Shown: positions 8,472 to 18,390, numbered from the stretch's first letter. The stretch is DNA of 64,000 nucleotides from Corynebacterium terpenotabidum Y-11 (GCF_000418365.1 NC_021663.1:992001-1056000); one strand, 5' to 3'. A program made the numbers and translations. Notes: generated by a model not told the origin, from the sequence alone.

Positions 8472-9740
8472 ATGACGTCCGCCCGCCCGACCCCCGCTGC
8501 GCTCAAACGACGGTTCCCCCCGGTCAAGGACCTGAAGGAGCTCATGAAGTTCGAGAAGCCCACCCTCGATCTCAACGGGAGGAAAGTGGCCAAGGCGACC
8601 AATGTGTGGGAACTCCGCGAGATCGCCAAGCGGCGCACACCCAGGGCGCCCTTCGACTATGTCGACGGTGCCGCCGAGAACGAGATTTCTCTCAACCGTG
8701 CCCGGACGGCCTACCGCGACCTGGAATTCAACCCCGGTGTCCTGCGAGACGTCTCTGACGCTGACCTGACCACCGAGGTTTTCGGCGAGAAGATCAGCAT
8801 GCCGCTGGCCATCGCCCCGACCGGTTTCACCCGCATGATGCAGACCGAAGGTGAGTACGCCGGCTCGGCAGCCGCCGCAGACAAGGGCATCCCCTTCTGC
8901 CTGTCCACCATGGGCACCGCATCCCTCGAGGACGTCGCCACCCACACCCCGGACGGCAACAACTGGTTCCAGCTCTACCTCTGGAAGGACAGGGAGGCGT
9001 CGAAGGAGCTGGTGCAGCGCGCCTGGGATGCCGGCTACCGCACACTCCTCGTCACCGTGGACACCGCCATCGCCGGTGCCCGTCTGCGCGACACGCGCAA
9101 CGGCTTCTCCATCCCACCGCAGCTGACCTGGAAGACCGTGCTCGACGCGTCCTACCGGCCCGCCTGGTGGTTCAACTTCCTCACCACCGAGCAGCTCTCC
9201 TTCGCGTCCCTGTCCCGCAGCTCCGGCACCGTCGCCGACCTCGTGGACCGGATGTTCGACCCCGCCCTGACCTTCGAGGACATCGACTGGATCCGTGAAC
9301 TGTGGCCCGGCACCCTCATCTGCAAGGGACTGCAGACCGTGGCGGATTCACAGCGTGTCCTCGACCACGGCGCCGACGGCATCATCCTGTCCAACCACGG
9401 CGGACGCCAACTCGACCGCGCCCCCGTCCCGCTGCACCTGCTGCCGAAGGTCCGCGCCGCCGTGGGAGAGGATGTCGCCATCGGTCTCGACACCGGCATC
9501 ATGGACGGCGCCGATATCGCGGCGGCCGTCGCCCTCGGTGCCGACTACACCCTCGTCGGACGCGCCTACATGTACGGTCTGATGGCCGGGGGACAACGGG
9601 GCGTCGCCCGGATGCTGGAGATCATGGAAGACCAGATGCGCCGCACGATGCGTCTGTGCGGAGTGACGACGGTCGCCGATCTCACGCCGGACCATGTCAC
9701 CCTCACCACCAGCCAGGCGGCGTCCGGCTACTGGATCTGA
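8472..9740 (+). CDS. lldD: L-lactate dehydrogenase, FMN- and quinone-dependent
   Basis: A 422-residue member of the FMN-dependent alpha-hydroxyacid dehydrogenase family, which oxidises L-lactate to pyruvate and passes electrons to the quinone pool. Visible signatures are FDYVDGAAENE near the N-terminus and the active-site SNHGGRQLD with catalytic histidine and substrate-binding arginine. GLDTGIMDG and LVGRAYMYG form the FMN phosphate region. The ATG at 8472 follows an AGGAGC ribosome site; longer upstream frames run into the insertion sequence and are not real. Its 3' end overlaps the convergent serine-hydrolase gene by 13 bases. The IS just upstream may have changed its promoter. Confidence 0.93.
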   Translation: MTSARPTPAALKRRFPPVKDLKELMKFEKPTLDLNGRKVAKATNVWELREIAKRRTPRAPFDYVDGAAENEISLNRARTAYRDLEFNPGVLRDVSDADLTTEVFGEKISMPLAIAPTGFTRMMQTEGEYAGSAAAADKGIPFCLSTMGTASLEDVATHTPDGNNWFQLYLWKDREASKELVQRAWDAGYRTLLVTVDTAIAGARLRDTRNGFSIPPQLTWKTVLDASYRPAWWFNFLTTEQLSFASLSRSSGTVADLVDRMFDPALTFEDIDWIRELWPGTLICKGLQTVADSQRVLDHGADGIILSNHGGRQLDRAPVPLHLLPKVRAAVGEDVAIGLDTGIMDGADIAAAVALGADYTLVGRAYMYGLMAGGQRGVARMLEIMEDQMRRTMRLCGVTTVADLTPDHVTLTTSQAASGYWI

Positions 9741-10624
9741 CCGGCGGTCAGTGCCGTCCAGAGCCGGGCGTTGAACCCGTCCCAGCGCTGCTTCGCCCAG
9801 GCCCCGAAAGCACGGTCGGTGAGGACCACGCCGGCGACCCCTGCGCCGCGGTGGAACCACAGGAATGTCCCGGACTGGCCGAAATGGCCGGCGACGTCCG
9901 TCGGCATGCCAGGTGACAACCAGTGCGGGGACTTTGCGCCGTGCAGTTCGAACCCCAGCCCCCAGGGGCAGGGACGCTGGCTCCCGTAGCCGGGCACAAT
10001 CCCGTTCAGCTCGGGGAACTGGACCGACAGGGCCTCGGCCCACAGCGGCTCCGGGACCAGTGTGGGGGACAGGAACTCGGCCGCCAGCCGTGACAGGGCG
10101 TCCACTGAACCGGAGAAACCGTGGCCGGCGGAACCGTTGACAATCAGTTCCTCCGGTGAGATCCCGAGAGGCTGCGTCACTGCCGCGTGGACATAGGTGG
10201 AGAAATCGAGGTCCGCGTCCGACACCGCTGCCGTCACCAGGTCCGCGAGGATCTCGAAGCCGGCGGAGGAGTAGATGCGGCGCACCCGGGGCTCCTTCTC
10301 CAGGACGCGGTCACGGAAACCCACCCCGGAGGCGTGGGCCAGCAACTCGCGGACGGTCGCGTCCGACGGACCATCGACCGGTACCCCGGAGGACGCGGAA
10401 ATACCGTGCACCGTGTCGTCCAGCTCAAAGCAGCCTTCCGCGACCGCCGAGAGCACGGTCGTTGCCGTGATGAGCTTCGAGACACTAGCCAGGGGGAACA
10501 CCCGGTGGGCATCGCCGACGGTGACCGGTGCGGCACCGACCGAGACAGCCGCGGCGGAGCAGTGGTCCACCGGCCACTCTGCGGTCTCCGCGAGTACGGC
10601 AGCGGCGTCCCCCCGGACGGTCAT
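9728..10624 (-). CDS. Serine beta-lactamase/penicillin-binding-fold hydrolase
   Basis: A 298-residue protein of the class C beta-lactamase/esterase fold. The nucleophile motif SVSK is at residues 47-50, the second motif is YSSAG near residue 118, and HFGQSG near residue 245 stands in for the KTG triad. No signal peptide is seen, which argues against a periplasmic beta-lactamase and for a cytoplasmic esterase or amidase. Its ATG overlaps the stop of the upstream acyl-carrier protein (ATGA at 10621-10624), so the two are translationally coupled. That suggests it may act on an acyl chain carried by the ACP, but this is inference only. Confidence 0.8.
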   Translation of the reverse strand: MTVRGDAAAVLAETAEWPVDHCSAAAVSVGAAPVTVGDAHRVFPLASVSKLITATTVLSAVAEGCFELDDTVHGISASSGVPVDGPSDATVRELLAHASGVGFRDRVLEKEPRVRRIYSSAGFEILADLVTAAVSDADLDFSTYVHAAVTQPLGISPEELIVNGSAGHGFSGSVDALSRLAAEFLSPTLVPEPLWAEALSVQFPELNGIVPGYGSQRPCPWGLGFELHGAKSPHWLSPGMPTDVAGHFGQSGTFLWFHRGAGVAGVVLTDRAFGAWAKQRWDGFNARLWTALTAGQIQ

Positions 10625-10974
10625 GACGGGTCAGGGACTGCCGCGACCCGGGAGTCCACGAGGCGCACCAGGTCGTCGACGGTGACCGAGGACCAGATGT
10701 CCTCGTCCTCTATCTGCACCCGCAGGCCGTCTTCGATCTGCACGGCGATCTCGATGAGGGAGAGCGAGCTGAGATCGAGGTCCGTGGTCAGGCCGGCTGA
10801 GGCGGTGATGCTCTCGGCGTCCACCCCGGAGACGTCCTCGATGATTCGGGTGATGCGCGTCAGGGTGGAGGCGTCCTCGCTCCGGTCGTCGACTGCCTCG
10901 GGGGTGTCGGCGGCGCCGCCGAGCACCCGGGCCAATTTCTCCTGCGCCTCACGCGAGATCTCCACAGTGGTCAC
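10621..10974 (-). CDS. Acyl carrier protein
   Basis: A 117-residue acyl carrier protein with an N-terminal extension of about 35 residues. The phosphopantetheine site is in DLDLSSLSLIEI, where Ser70 aligns with the modified serine of the usual DSL motif; the preceding Asp is replaced by Ser. The following helix (IAVQIEDGL) and the acidic IEDED loop are typical. I chose the GTG at 10974, which has AAAGG six bases upstream, rather than a longer form. It lies 104 bases downstream of aceE and is coupled to the serine hydrolase after it. It may serve fatty-acid, lipoate or a dedicated acyl pathway. Confidence 0.85.
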   Translation of the reverse strand: MTTVEISREAQEKLARVLGGAADTPEAVDDRSEDASTLTRITRIIEDVSGVDAESITASAGLTTDLDLSSLSLIEIAVQIEDGLRVQIEDEDIWSSVTVDDLVRLVDSRVAAVPDPS

Positions 10975-11078
10975 GGACCTTTCTGACTGTTGTCGACTGT
11001 CGTTGGACTTGACGCCCGTTGATACTAGCAACCGGAGGAACCCGGCCGACCAGGGTAGGCCCCGGGTCTGGCCCTGGC

Positions 11079-13862
11079 TCAGGCCTTGGTCGGATCGTTG
11101 AGGTTGAAATCCTCCGCAGCCTGCTTCACCGTGTCCCAGGACAGCCGGTGGTCACGGGCGAGGGCGGACAGGACCGCGACAACGATGGACTCGGCGTCGG
11201 AGTTGAAGAAGCGCCGCGCCGCCGCGCGGGTGTCGGAGAACCCGAAACCGTCGCAGCCGAGGGTGGTGTATTCGCCGGGGACGTAGGGCCGGATCATTTC
11301 CGGCACCGACCGGGTGAAGTCGGTGACACCGATGAACGGTCCCTGTGCCTTCTCCAGGACCTGAGTGACGTACGGCTTCGGGATGACGCCGTCCGGGTAG
11401 CGCAGCTCATCGAGATCAAGGCTGCGTCCCTCCCGTGCCAGTTCCGTCCAGGCGGGCACCGAGTACAGTGCCGTATTCACACCGAACTGTTCGCGGAGGA
11501 TCACCTTCGCCTTGATCGCCTCGGTCATCCCCACACCGGACGCCAGGATCGTCGCCTCCAGGTCGGACTCAGGGGCAGGTCCGATATCGCCGGAGGATTC
11601 GGCGCCGGTACCGACCAGCCGGTCCGCCGGGGAGTACAGGTAGATGCCCTTGAGGAGGCCTGCGAGGTCCAGATCCGCCGGAACGGCCGGCTGCTCCACC
11701 GGCTCGTTGTAGACGGTCATGTAGTAGATGACGTTCTCCCCCTTGCCGTCGGGGCCGGACCCTTCGCCGTACATGCGCCGGATACCGTCGCGGACGATGT
11801 GGGCGACCTCGAAACCGAAGGCGGGGTCCCAGGACACGACCGAGGGGTTCGTCGACGCGAGGACGGGGGAGTGGCCGTCCATGTGCTGCAGACCCTCACC
11901 GGTCAGCGTGGTGGCACCGGAGGTCGCACCGATGAGGAAGCCGCGGGCCATCTGGTCGGCGGCGGCCCAGATTGAGTCGCCGGTGCGCTGGAAACCGAAC
12001 ATCGCGTAGAAGATGTACAGCGGGATCATCGGCTCGCCGTGGGTGGCGTAGGAGGAGCCGGCGGCGATGAACTCGGCGACGGAACCGGCCTCATTGATGC
12101 CCTCGTGCATGATGTGGCCGTCGGTGGCCTCCTTGTACGAGAGCATGAGGTCGGCGTCCACCGGGGTGTAGTTCTGCCCGTGCGGGTTGTAGATCTTCAG
12201 CGTGGGGAACCAGGAGTCCATGCCGAAGGTCCGGGCCTCGTCCGGGATGATCGGGACGAGACGCTTCTCGATCTCCGGGTCGACCATGAGCTCCTTGAGC
12301 GTGCGGACCAGAGCCATGGTGGTGGCGACCTTCTGCTTGCCCGAGCCCTTGAGCACCGGCGCCATCAGCTCGACACCAGGGGTCTTCAGCGGTGTGTAGT
12401 TCACCCGACGCTCCGGCAGCGGGCCACCGAGGGCCTTCCGCCGTTCCAGCATGTACTGGATCTCGGGGGAGTCCGGGCCCGGGTTGTAGTACGGCGGAGC
12501 CTTGGGGTCGGCCTCCAGCTCCTCGTCGGAGATCGGGATCTCCTGCTTGTCCCGGAACCGCTTCAGGTCATCCAGGGTCAGCTTCTTCATCTGGTGGGTC
12601 GCGTTGCGTCCCTCGAAGTTGTGGCCCAGACCGTAGCCCTTGATGGTGTGCGCCAGGATGACGGTCGGCTGGTCCTTGGTCTCCAAGGCACGCTGATAGG
12701 CGGCGTAGATCTTGCGGTAGTCGTGACCGCCGCGGCGCAGGGCGAAGATCTCCTCGTCCGTCCACCCTTCGACCAGCTTCGCGGTCTCCGGATCCTGCTG
12801 GAAGAAGAACTCGCGGACGTAGGCGCCGTCCTTGCCCTTGAAGGTCTGGAAGTCACCGTCGGTGGTGGTGTTCATGATGTGGACGAGGTGACCGTCCCGG
12901 TCCTTCTCCAGCAACTGGTCCCACTCGCGGGCCCAGACCACCTTGATGACGTTCCACCCGGCGCCGCGGAAGAAACTCTCCAGCTCCTGGATGATCTTCG
13001 TGTTGCCGCGGACCGGACCGTCGAGACGCTGCAGGTTGCAGTTGACGACGAAGGTGAGGTTGTCGAGGTTGTTCACCGCAGCCTGCTGGATCAGACCGCG
13101 GGCCTCCGGTTCATCCATCTCGCCGTCGCCGAGGAAGGCCCAGACTTGCTGGTCGGAGGTGTCCTTGATGCCACGGTCGTGAAGGTAGCGGTTGAACCGG
13201 GCCTGGTAGATCGCATCCATCGGGCCCAGGCCCATTGAGACGGTCGGGAACTCCCAGAATTCCGGCATCCCGTGCGGGTGCGGGTAGGAGGGCATGCCGT
13301 GGTCGGGCCGGGACTTCTCCTGCCGGAAACCGTCCATGTCCTCTTCGGAGAGGCGCCCTTCGAGGAAGGCGCGGGCGTACATGCCGGGGGAGGCGTGCCC
13401 CTGGTAGAAGATATGGTCACCGCCGCCCGGGTGGTCTTTTCCGCGGAAGAAGTGGTTGAAGCCGACCTCGTAGAGTGCGGCGGCCGAGGCGTAGGTGGAG
13501 ATGTGGCCGCCGACGCCGATGCCGGGGCGCTGCGCCCGGTGCACCATGATCGCGGCGTTCCACCGCATCCAGCGGCGGTAGCGCTTCTCCATGGCCTCGT
13601 CCCCCGGGAACTCCGGCTCCATCGCGGTGGGGATGGTGTTGACGTAGTCGGTGGACAGCAGCGGCGGCAGGGACACCCGCTGAGCGGACGCCCGCTCCAA
13701 CATTCTGAGCATCAGGTAGCGCGCGCGGTCGGGGCCGGCCTCGGAAAGGAGTCCGTCGAGCGAGTCCATCCATTCCTGGGTCTCATCGGGGTCGGCGTCC
13801 CGGAGATATGACGCGACGCCGTCGCGGATATTTCCGAAGTTGCTGTTGTGGGCGGGACTCAT
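11079..13862 (-). CDS. aceE: Pyruvate dehydrogenase E1 component, homodimeric
   Basis: A 927-residue E1p that decarboxylates pyruvate with thiamine diphosphate and acetylates the lipoyl group of E2. The N-terminal domain contains [12 protein letters not shown] and the ThDP/metal motif [10 protein letters not shown] followed by [10 protein letters not shown]. The central and C-terminal transketolase-like domains include GATSGATTL and [12 protein letters not shown]. The length matches the homodimeric E1 family of actinobacteria and gamma-proteobacteria. The start ATG has an AGGAACGAC ribosome site. It is transcribed alone or with the ACP downstream. Its E2 partner, LipA and LipB are at 51-54.6 kb. 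Confidence 0.97.
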   Translation of the reverse strand: MSPAHNSNFGNIRDGVASYLRDADPDETQEWMDSLDGLLSEAGPDRARYLMLRMLERASAQRVSLPPLLSTDYVNTIPTAMEPEFPGDEAMEKRYRRWMRWNAAIMVHRAQRPGIGVGGHISTYASAAALYEVGFNHFFRGKDHPGGGDHIFYQGHASPGMYARAFLEGRLSEEDMDGFRQEKSRPDHGMPSYPHPHGMPEFWEFPTVSMGLGPMDAIYQARFNRYLHDRGIKDTSDQQVWAFLGDGEMDEPEARGLIQQAAVNNLDNLTFVVNCNLQRLDGPVRGNTKIIQELESFFRGAGWNVIKVVWAREWDQLLEKDRDGHLVHIMNTTTDGDFQTFKGKDGAYVREFFFQQDPETAKLVEGWTDEEIFALRRGGHDYRKIYAAYQRALETKDQPTVILAHTIKGYGLGHNFEGRNATHQMKKLTLDDLKRFRDKQEIPISDEELEADPKAPPYYNPGPDSPEIQYMLERRKALGGPLPERRVNYTPLKTPGVELMAPVLKGSGKQKVATTMALVRTLKELMVDPEIEKRLVPIIPDEARTFGMDSWFPTLKIYNPHGQNYTPVDADLMLSYKEATDGHIMHEGINEAGSVAEFIAAGSSYATHGEPMIPLYIFYAMFGFQRTGDSIWAAADQMARGFLIGATSGATTLTGEGLQHMDGHSPVLASTNPSVVSWDPAFGFEVAHIVRDGIRRMYGEGSGPDGKGENVIYYMTVYNEPVEQPAVPADLDLAGLLKGIYLYSPADRLVGTGAESSGDIGPAPESDLEATILASGVGMTEAIKAKVILREQFGVNTALYSVPAWTELAREGRSLDLDELRYPDGVIPKPYVTQVLEKAQGPFIGVTDFTRSVPEMIRPYVPGEYTTLGCDGFGFSDTRAAARRFFNSDAESIVVAVLSALARDHRLSWDTVKQAAEDFNLNDPTKA

Positions 13863-14116
13863 GTCGTTCCTCCTGGTTTGCGGAAGCGGGGGTGCGCCTG
13901 AGTCGCGATGGTGACGGCCTCAGGCACGCGCTCCCCTGATCGTAGCCCCGTCCGCAATCTTGGGTTCAGGGGAAAAAGGACGGGGGTGGGGGTGTCGACT
14001 GGATTCTTCCAGGTCTGGTGCGGTCACGCCCGATCCCTTACTATTCAGTCGAAAGTACCGGGATCGCGGTGAGATGAAAATCGCCCGACAACAGACGAGA
14101 GGCCAGGGACAGACCA
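13863..14116. other. Divergent promoter region between aceE and the DUF3052 gene
   Basis: This 254-base gap holds the control regions of two divergent genes. On the plus strand TACTAT at 14039-14044 is a plausible -10, with about 65 bases of leader before the GTG at 14117. I see no clear operator palindrome. Confidence 0.45.
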
Positions 14117-14545
14117 GTGGGAGACGCCGCAGGGGCGACGGTGGGTAGTGACCGGGAGTGGGCGGAGCTCATGGACGTGACCGAAGGTCAGATCGTCCAG
14201 GAAATCGGCTGGGACGAGGATGCCGACAGCGGCATCAGCGAGTCCCTGGAGGACGTCATCGGCCTTCAGCTTCTCGACGAGGATACCGACGAGATGGTCG
14301 ACGTGGTGCTGCTCTGGTGGCGCGGAGAGGACGGTGACCTGGTCGACGGCCTGGTGGACGCCACCCGCAACCTCGGGGACGCCGGCCGTATCTGGCTCCT
14401 CACGCCGGCTGCCGGAACCGACGGAACCGTCGACCCCGGTGAGATTGCCGAGTCCGCCCAGATCGCCGGTCTCGTCCAGACCGTCTCCACCCGTCTGGGG
14501 TCGTGGCAGGGGGCCTGCCTGGTTGCCAGCGGGACGAAGCGCTAG
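14117..14545 (+). CDS. DUF3052 family protein
   Basis: A 142-residue conserved actinobacterial protein of unknown function. It is strongly acidic, for example in GWDEDADSGISES and LDEDTDEMVD, with a compact fold around VVLLWWRGEDGDLVDGL. There is no signal peptide or membrane segment. It starts with GTG at 14117. It sits divergent to aceE and just upstream of tRNA-Val, a placement I recall as conserved in corynebacteria. No reaction can be assigned. Confidence 0.85.
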   Translation: MGDAAGATVGSDREWAELMDVTEGQIVQEIGWDEDADSGISESLEDVIGLQLLDEDTDEMVDVVLLWWRGEDGDLVDGLVDATRNLGDAGRIWLLTPAAGTDGTVDPGEIAESAQIAGLVQTVSTRLGSWQGACLVASGTKR

Positions 14546-14579
14546 AGTTCTCGGGGTTGGTCCGTCCGCGGGCCACGAG

Positions 14580-14655
14580 GCGCACTTAGCTCAGTTGGGA
14601 GAGCATCCGGTTTACACCCGGAAGGTCGGCGGTTCGAACCCGTCAGTGCGCACCA
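14580..14655 (+). tRNA. tRNA-Val (TAC)
   Basis: The acceptor GCGCACT at 14580 pairs with AGTGCGC at 14645-14651, followed by ACCA, so CCA is encoded. The anticodon loop TTTACAC gives TAC, reading GUA and probably other valine codons. The D arm TAGCTCAGTTGGGAGAGC and the T arm GGTTCGAAC are standard. Confidence 0.97.
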
Positions 14656-14658
14656 CTT

Positions 14659-14685
14659 AACCCTTATGGGGGTATTCGAAGGGTT
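14659..14685 (+). terminator. Hairpin after tRNA-Val
   Basis: AACCCTT at 14659-14665 pairs with AAGGGTT at 14679-14685, starting 4 bases after the tRNA CCA end. The tract that follows (GATTG) is only weakly T-rich, so termination is likely but not certain. Confidence 0.6.
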
Positions 14686-14740
14686 GATTGTCCTGTGTTG
14701 TTGACGGGGTGTATCTCCTCGGCTTGGGGATCCGGTGTTG

Positions 14741-14759
14741 CCCGACTAGCCTTACCTAA
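14741..14759. promoter_or_regulatory. DtxR-like iron box upstream of htaA
   Basis: The 19 bases matching the DtxR consensus TTAGGTTAGCCTAACCTAA agree at 13 positions. The half nearest the gene (TAGCCT.ACCTAA) is nearly perfect and the other half is poor. It lies 45 bases before the htaA start, as expected for iron-repressed heme uptake. Confidence 0.6.
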
Positions 14760-14804
14760 CTGAAGAAGGCTGTTTCCACAGAAGTTTCCAGGAGAATCCC
14801 CCCT

Positions 14805-17216
14805 ATGCCGTCCACCCTTTCGCTCCGTCTGGCTTCGGCGGCGGCGCTCACTGCTGCCATGCCCCTGGTCGGGGTCGCCGTCGTTCCCGCCGCAGTGCTG
14901 CCGGCCGCCGTTGCCGATGACTCCTCCCAGTGTCGGAAGGTCTCCTCGGCCGAGATGGCCTGGGGAATCAAGCAGTCCTTCCGGAACTACCTCACCGGCC
15001 CGATCGCCATGGGTGGTTGGGACCTCGACGGGGTGACCTACACCGGGTCCGCGGACAATGCCGCAGACGGAGCCTTCCACTTCACTGCGGACCCCGCGGC
15101 GTCCCGGGTGGAAGGGGATGCTGCGGACCTGCCGATGAACGGGACGATGCACCTCTCCGGGCACGGTGGAATCATCAACGTGACCCTGTCGAACTTCGTG
15201 CTGCAGATCCGGGGTAACCGGGCGCAGCTGCTGGCGGACGGCCGGTACTTTGCGGCGGACCCGGCTGCGGTCGCCAGCCTGCTCGGCGGGGCGCCCGCCT
15301 TCACCCAGCAGCCGGTGGCCACGTTCACCCTCGACAAGACGCTGACCCAGGCCGGTTCCGCGTCGGGATCCGCGACGCTCACCGGCGCGAGCTGGATCCA
15401 CGAGAATCTCAACAAGGCCCTGCTCGACTCCTACGGTGAGGGCAAGAACGAGGGCGACCCGGTGACCATCACCGTCGCCACCTCCGGTTCCGGTGACTGC
15501 GGCGTGGACCAGAACGCGGTCATGGCGACATCCGCCGGTCAGACGGACACCGTCACCGCCGAGCAGACTTCCACTGCCGCCACGCAGGCGACGACACAGG
15601 CGGCGACGGCGCAGTCCCTGGCCACCACGGCCACCACGGTCACCGATACCGGTACCTGTGACGCTGTCACGGCGGCGTCGGTCGGATGGGGGATCAAGCA
15701 GTCCTTCCGCAGCTATCTCACCGGCCCGATCGCCATGGGCAGCTGGGATCTCGACGGGGTGGGATTCAGCGGCTCCACATCCGGGGAGGACGGCCAGTTC
15801 GAGTTCACCGCCGACCCCTCCGCGATCCGTGTCTCCGGGACCGACGCCGATATCCCGCTGACCGGGTCGTTGCACCTCACCGGGCACCTCGGTGCCCTGG
15901 ACATCACCTACAGCAACATGGTGGTGAAGGTCCGCGGCACCACCGCCCAGTTCATCGCCGACTACCGGTCGAACACGGTGTCCAGCTTCACCGCCGGTGC
16001 TTCGGTCACCGGTGCGAAGACCGGGACGCAGGTGCCGATCGCCCAGTTCACCCTGTCCCAGCCGATCTCCGAGCAGGCGGCGGAATCGGGCACCGTCTCA
16101 CTGTCCGGCCCGGGGTACATCACCGAGGACGGCAACCAGTCGCTCGGCGGAAACTACGGTGAAGGCAACAACGAGGCAGACCCCATCGACATCACCCTGA
16201 ACACCACCGGTGCGGGGTGCGGTATCGGCTCCGGTACCGGTCTCGACGACATCACCTCCGCTGCACAGGCGACCTCCGGTGGGACCTCGACGGGCACCTC
16301 CTCGACCGGTACCCCGGACCTGGGGGTAACCCCGCGGGTCTCCGGTACGGCGTCGACCGGGTCCGACGGTGACTCCGACACCTCCTGCTCCGTCGCCGAC
16401 GGCGACCGCAAGGTCGTCGAGACCCGGATGGGCTGGGGTATCAAGGAGTCCTTCCGGTCCTACATCAAGGGATCGATCGCACAGGGCGACTGGACCACCA
16501 CCGGCGGAGCTGTCTACAGCGAGGGCAACTTCGTGTTCAGCGGTTCTTCGGGCACCGTCACTGTCGCCGACGGGTCCGCCACCTCCGGCACCCTGAAGTT
16601 CGGCGGTTCGGTGCTGTTCACCGGCCACGAGGGCGTGCTGCGCACCGTCATCTCCGACCCGGAGATCCAGATCAACGGTTCCACCGGCAGCCTTATCGCG
16701 AACGTGGAGTCCAACGATACTTCCGGCAACGCGACCGACTACGGACGGATTGAGCTGGCCACTCTGTCCATCACCGCCTCGGAGATCACTGACGGCGTCC
16801 TCGACGGTGCGGCGGCCGCGGCTCTGAGCTCCGACGGTGAGACCGCGCTGGCAGGGTTCTACAGCGCCGGCGAGGCACTGGATCCGGTGAGCTACCGGGC
16901 CGCACTCTCCGACGACTGTGAGGGCGACTCCGACGCCTCGCTCGGCGACAAGCCCGAGAACGAGGACGACGAGGATGACTCCGGGAAGGGCAAGGTCACC
17001 GTCAATGAGGCCGCGGCGTCCGATAGCGATGACGAGGACACCGGCCTGATGGCGTTCCTCAAGGATCCGTCCTCCATGGTGCCGAGCCTCATCGCGCTCA
17101 TCGCTGCGATTGCCGCAGGGACGATGGCAGTGCGTCTGCGCAGGACGAACAGCCGTATCGAAGAGATCGCGGCAGCGGCCGGCGTCGATGTCGACGACCC
17201 GGACACCGACAACTAG
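14805..17216 (+). CDS. htaA: Cell-surface heme-binding protein HtaA with three HtaA domains
   Basis: An 803-residue exported protein that binds heme at the corynebacterial surface. A Sec signal peptide ends near residue 37. Three HtaA (CR) domains begin near residues 46, 290 and 540, each opening with the conserved WGIK-SFR-Y block and containing a later H-G/H-E histidine region. Each domain is bracketed by a pair of cysteines that could form a disulfide. Ser/Thr-rich linkers separate the domains. The C-terminus has an acidic stretch, one membrane helix (LIALIAAIAAGTMAV) and a basic tail. An iron box lies upstream. No hmu transporter genes are adjacent; a candidate transporter is at 30-32 kb. 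Confidence 0.93.
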   Translation: MPSTLSLRLASAAALTAAMPLVGVAVVPAAVLPAAVADDSSQCRKVSSAEMAWGIKQSFRNYLTGPIAMGGWDLDGVTYTGSADNAADGAFHFTADPAASRVEGDAADLPMNGTMHLSGHGGIINVTLSNFVLQIRGNRAQLLADGRYFAADPAAVASLLGGAPAFTQQPVATFTLDKTLTQAGSASGSATLTGASWIHENLNKALLDSYGEGKNEGDPVTITVATSGSGDCGVDQNAVMATSAGQTDTVTAEQTSTAATQATTQAATAQSLATTATTVTDTGTCDAVTAASVGWGIKQSFRSYLTGPIAMGSWDLDGVGFSGSTSGEDGQFEFTADPSAIRVSGTDADIPLTGSLHLTGHLGALDITYSNMVVKVRGTTAQFIADYRSNTVSSFTAGASVTGAKTGTQVPIAQFTLSQPISEQAAESGTVSLSGPGYITEDGNQSLGGNYGEGNNEADPIDITLNTTGAGCGIGSGTGLDDITSAAQATSGGTSTGTSSTGTPDLGVTPRVSGTASTGSDGDSDTSCSVADGDRKVVETRMGWGIKESFRSYIKGSIAQGDWTTTGGAVYSEGNFVFSGSSGTVTVADGSATSGTLKFGGSVLFTGHEGVLRTVISDPEIQINGSTGSLIANVESNDTSGNATDYGRIELATLSITASEITDGVLDGAAAAALSSDGETALAGFYSAGEALDPVSYRAALSDDCEGDSDASLGDKPENEDDEDDSGKGKVTVNEAAASDSDDEDTGLMAFLKDPSSMVPSLIALIAAIAAGTMAVRLRRTNSRIEEIAAAAGVDVDDPDTDN

Positions 17217-17278
17217 TACCTGGCCTGGTCCGGCCCCGTTCTTGGTGCCGGATCCGTCGTCGGGTCTACACTGGTCGT

Positions 17279-18358
17279 GTGTCTGAACCGGTCGACCAGT
17301 CTTCCCCCGCCACCCCTGAGCGCCGTCGTCGGCGCCGGGGGTGGCGTTCATTTCTCACTCCGGGGTGGGTCATCACCGCGGTGCTCGCACTGACGTTCAC
17401 CTATGTCGCCTTCACGGTGCTCGCCCCCTGGCAGCTCGGGAAGAACACCGACACCCAGGAGTTCAACGACCGGCTCGAGGCTGCCCTGGAGCATGACCCG
17501 GTGCCGGCGTCGGACGTGTTGCGTCCCGACGGAGTGAGTGCGGGGGAGGACGCCGAGTGGACCCGGGTGGAGCTCCAGGGGAGATTCCTCCCGGATTCTG
17601 AGGTCCTGTTGCGTAACCGTCCGGTGAGTTCGAGCCCGGCGTTCCAGGTGCTCACCCCGTTCCGCACCGATGACGGACTGACGGTCCTGGTGAACAGGGG
17701 ATGGATCGCGCCCGACGGGGCAGCGGCCGTTCCGGAGATCCCGGCGGCTCCGTCAACGGACCTGACCGTCACTGGTTACGTGCGTCAGTCTGAGGCGGTG
17801 CCGACGACGGCCCCGATCGTTGACGAGGGACGGCAGCAGGTCTACGGCATGAACACCGCGCAAATCGCGCGGCTGACGGACCTCCCGCTCGCCGGGGACT
17901 ACGTCCAACTCGATGAGGTGTCCGTCGCCGGTCCGGCCGGGGAGGAGCTTGCCGCGATCCCGTTGCCGACCCTGGATTCCGGCCCCTACCTGTCCTACGG
18001 CATCCAGTGGATCGCCTTCGGCATCATGGTGCCGCTCGGGCTCGGCTACTTCGTCTGGGCCGAGATCCGGGAGCGGCGGCGTCAGCGGGAGGAAATTGCG
18101 GCCGCGGAGGCGGCGGTGACCACAGCAGCGCCCGGAGAGCCCCAGACCGGTGGGGTTGTCGGCGAGCAGCAGCGAGACACCGCCTCGACCGGGGACGCCA
18201 CAGCCGGGTCAAACGCGGTCCCCGAATCTCCCGCGGGGGCGGCCAGGGCGGAGGACGCTGTGGCCTTGACCCGGGAGCGCAAGCTCGCCGACCGGTACGG
18301 CGGCGCCCGCAACCGGGCCTTTGCGGACCGCAATTCCCGGGATGAGGAGCGGTTCTGA
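17279..18358 (+). CDS. SURF1 family cytochrome oxidase assembly protein
   Basis: A 359-residue SURF1-type protein, needed for assembly of the aa3 cytochrome c oxidase. It has the family layout: a basic N-terminus, a first membrane helix near residues 32-52, a large extracytoplasmic domain, and a second helix near 238-258 (YGIQWIAFGIMVPLGLGYF). Motifs WQLGKN after helix 1 and VLVNRGWIA in the domain are typical. The C-terminal tail beyond residue 265 is a long charged, low-complexity extension. It starts with GTG at 17279. The oxidase subunits CtaC and CtaF are at 62-63.5 kb. Confidence 0.9.
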   Translation: MSEPVDQSSPATPERRRRRRGWRSFLTPGWVITAVLALTFTYVAFTVLAPWQLGKNTDTQEFNDRLEAALEHDPVPASDVLRPDGVSAGEDAEWTRVELQGRFLPDSEVLLRNRPVSSSPAFQVLTPFRTDDGLTVLVNRGWIAPDGAAAVPEIPAAPSTDLTVTGYVRQSEAVPTTAPIVDEGRQQVYGMNTAQIARLTDLPLAGDYVQLDEVSVAGPAGEELAAIPLPTLDSGPYLSYGIQWIAFGIMVPLGLGYFVWAEIRERRRQREEIAAAEAAVTTAAPGEPQTGGVVGEQQRDTASTGDATAGSNAVPESPAGAARAEDAVALTRERKLADRYGGARNRAFADRNSRDEERF

Positions 18359-18375
18359 GCCACCCCGGTTGAGAC

Positions 18376-18390
18376 TTGAACACTGTTCAA
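18376..18390. promoter_or_regulatory. BioQ-type operator of bioB
   Basis: A perfect 15-base palindrome, TTGAACACTGTTCAA, contains TGAAC-N3-GTTCA, the site of the TetR-type biotin repressor BioQ in corynebacteria. It sits 15 bases before the bioB ATG. The sequence after it, TAGGGTATG, could provide the -10. Confidence 0.88.

Noticed and set aside
12039..13238. A 399-codon plus-strand frame opposite aceE
   Set aside because: Antisense shadow with low-complexity valine/leucine/arginine repeats.
14659..14760. An extra gene between tRNA-Val and htaA
   Set aside because: Only a hairpin and the iron-box region are visible; there is no open frame with a ribosome site.
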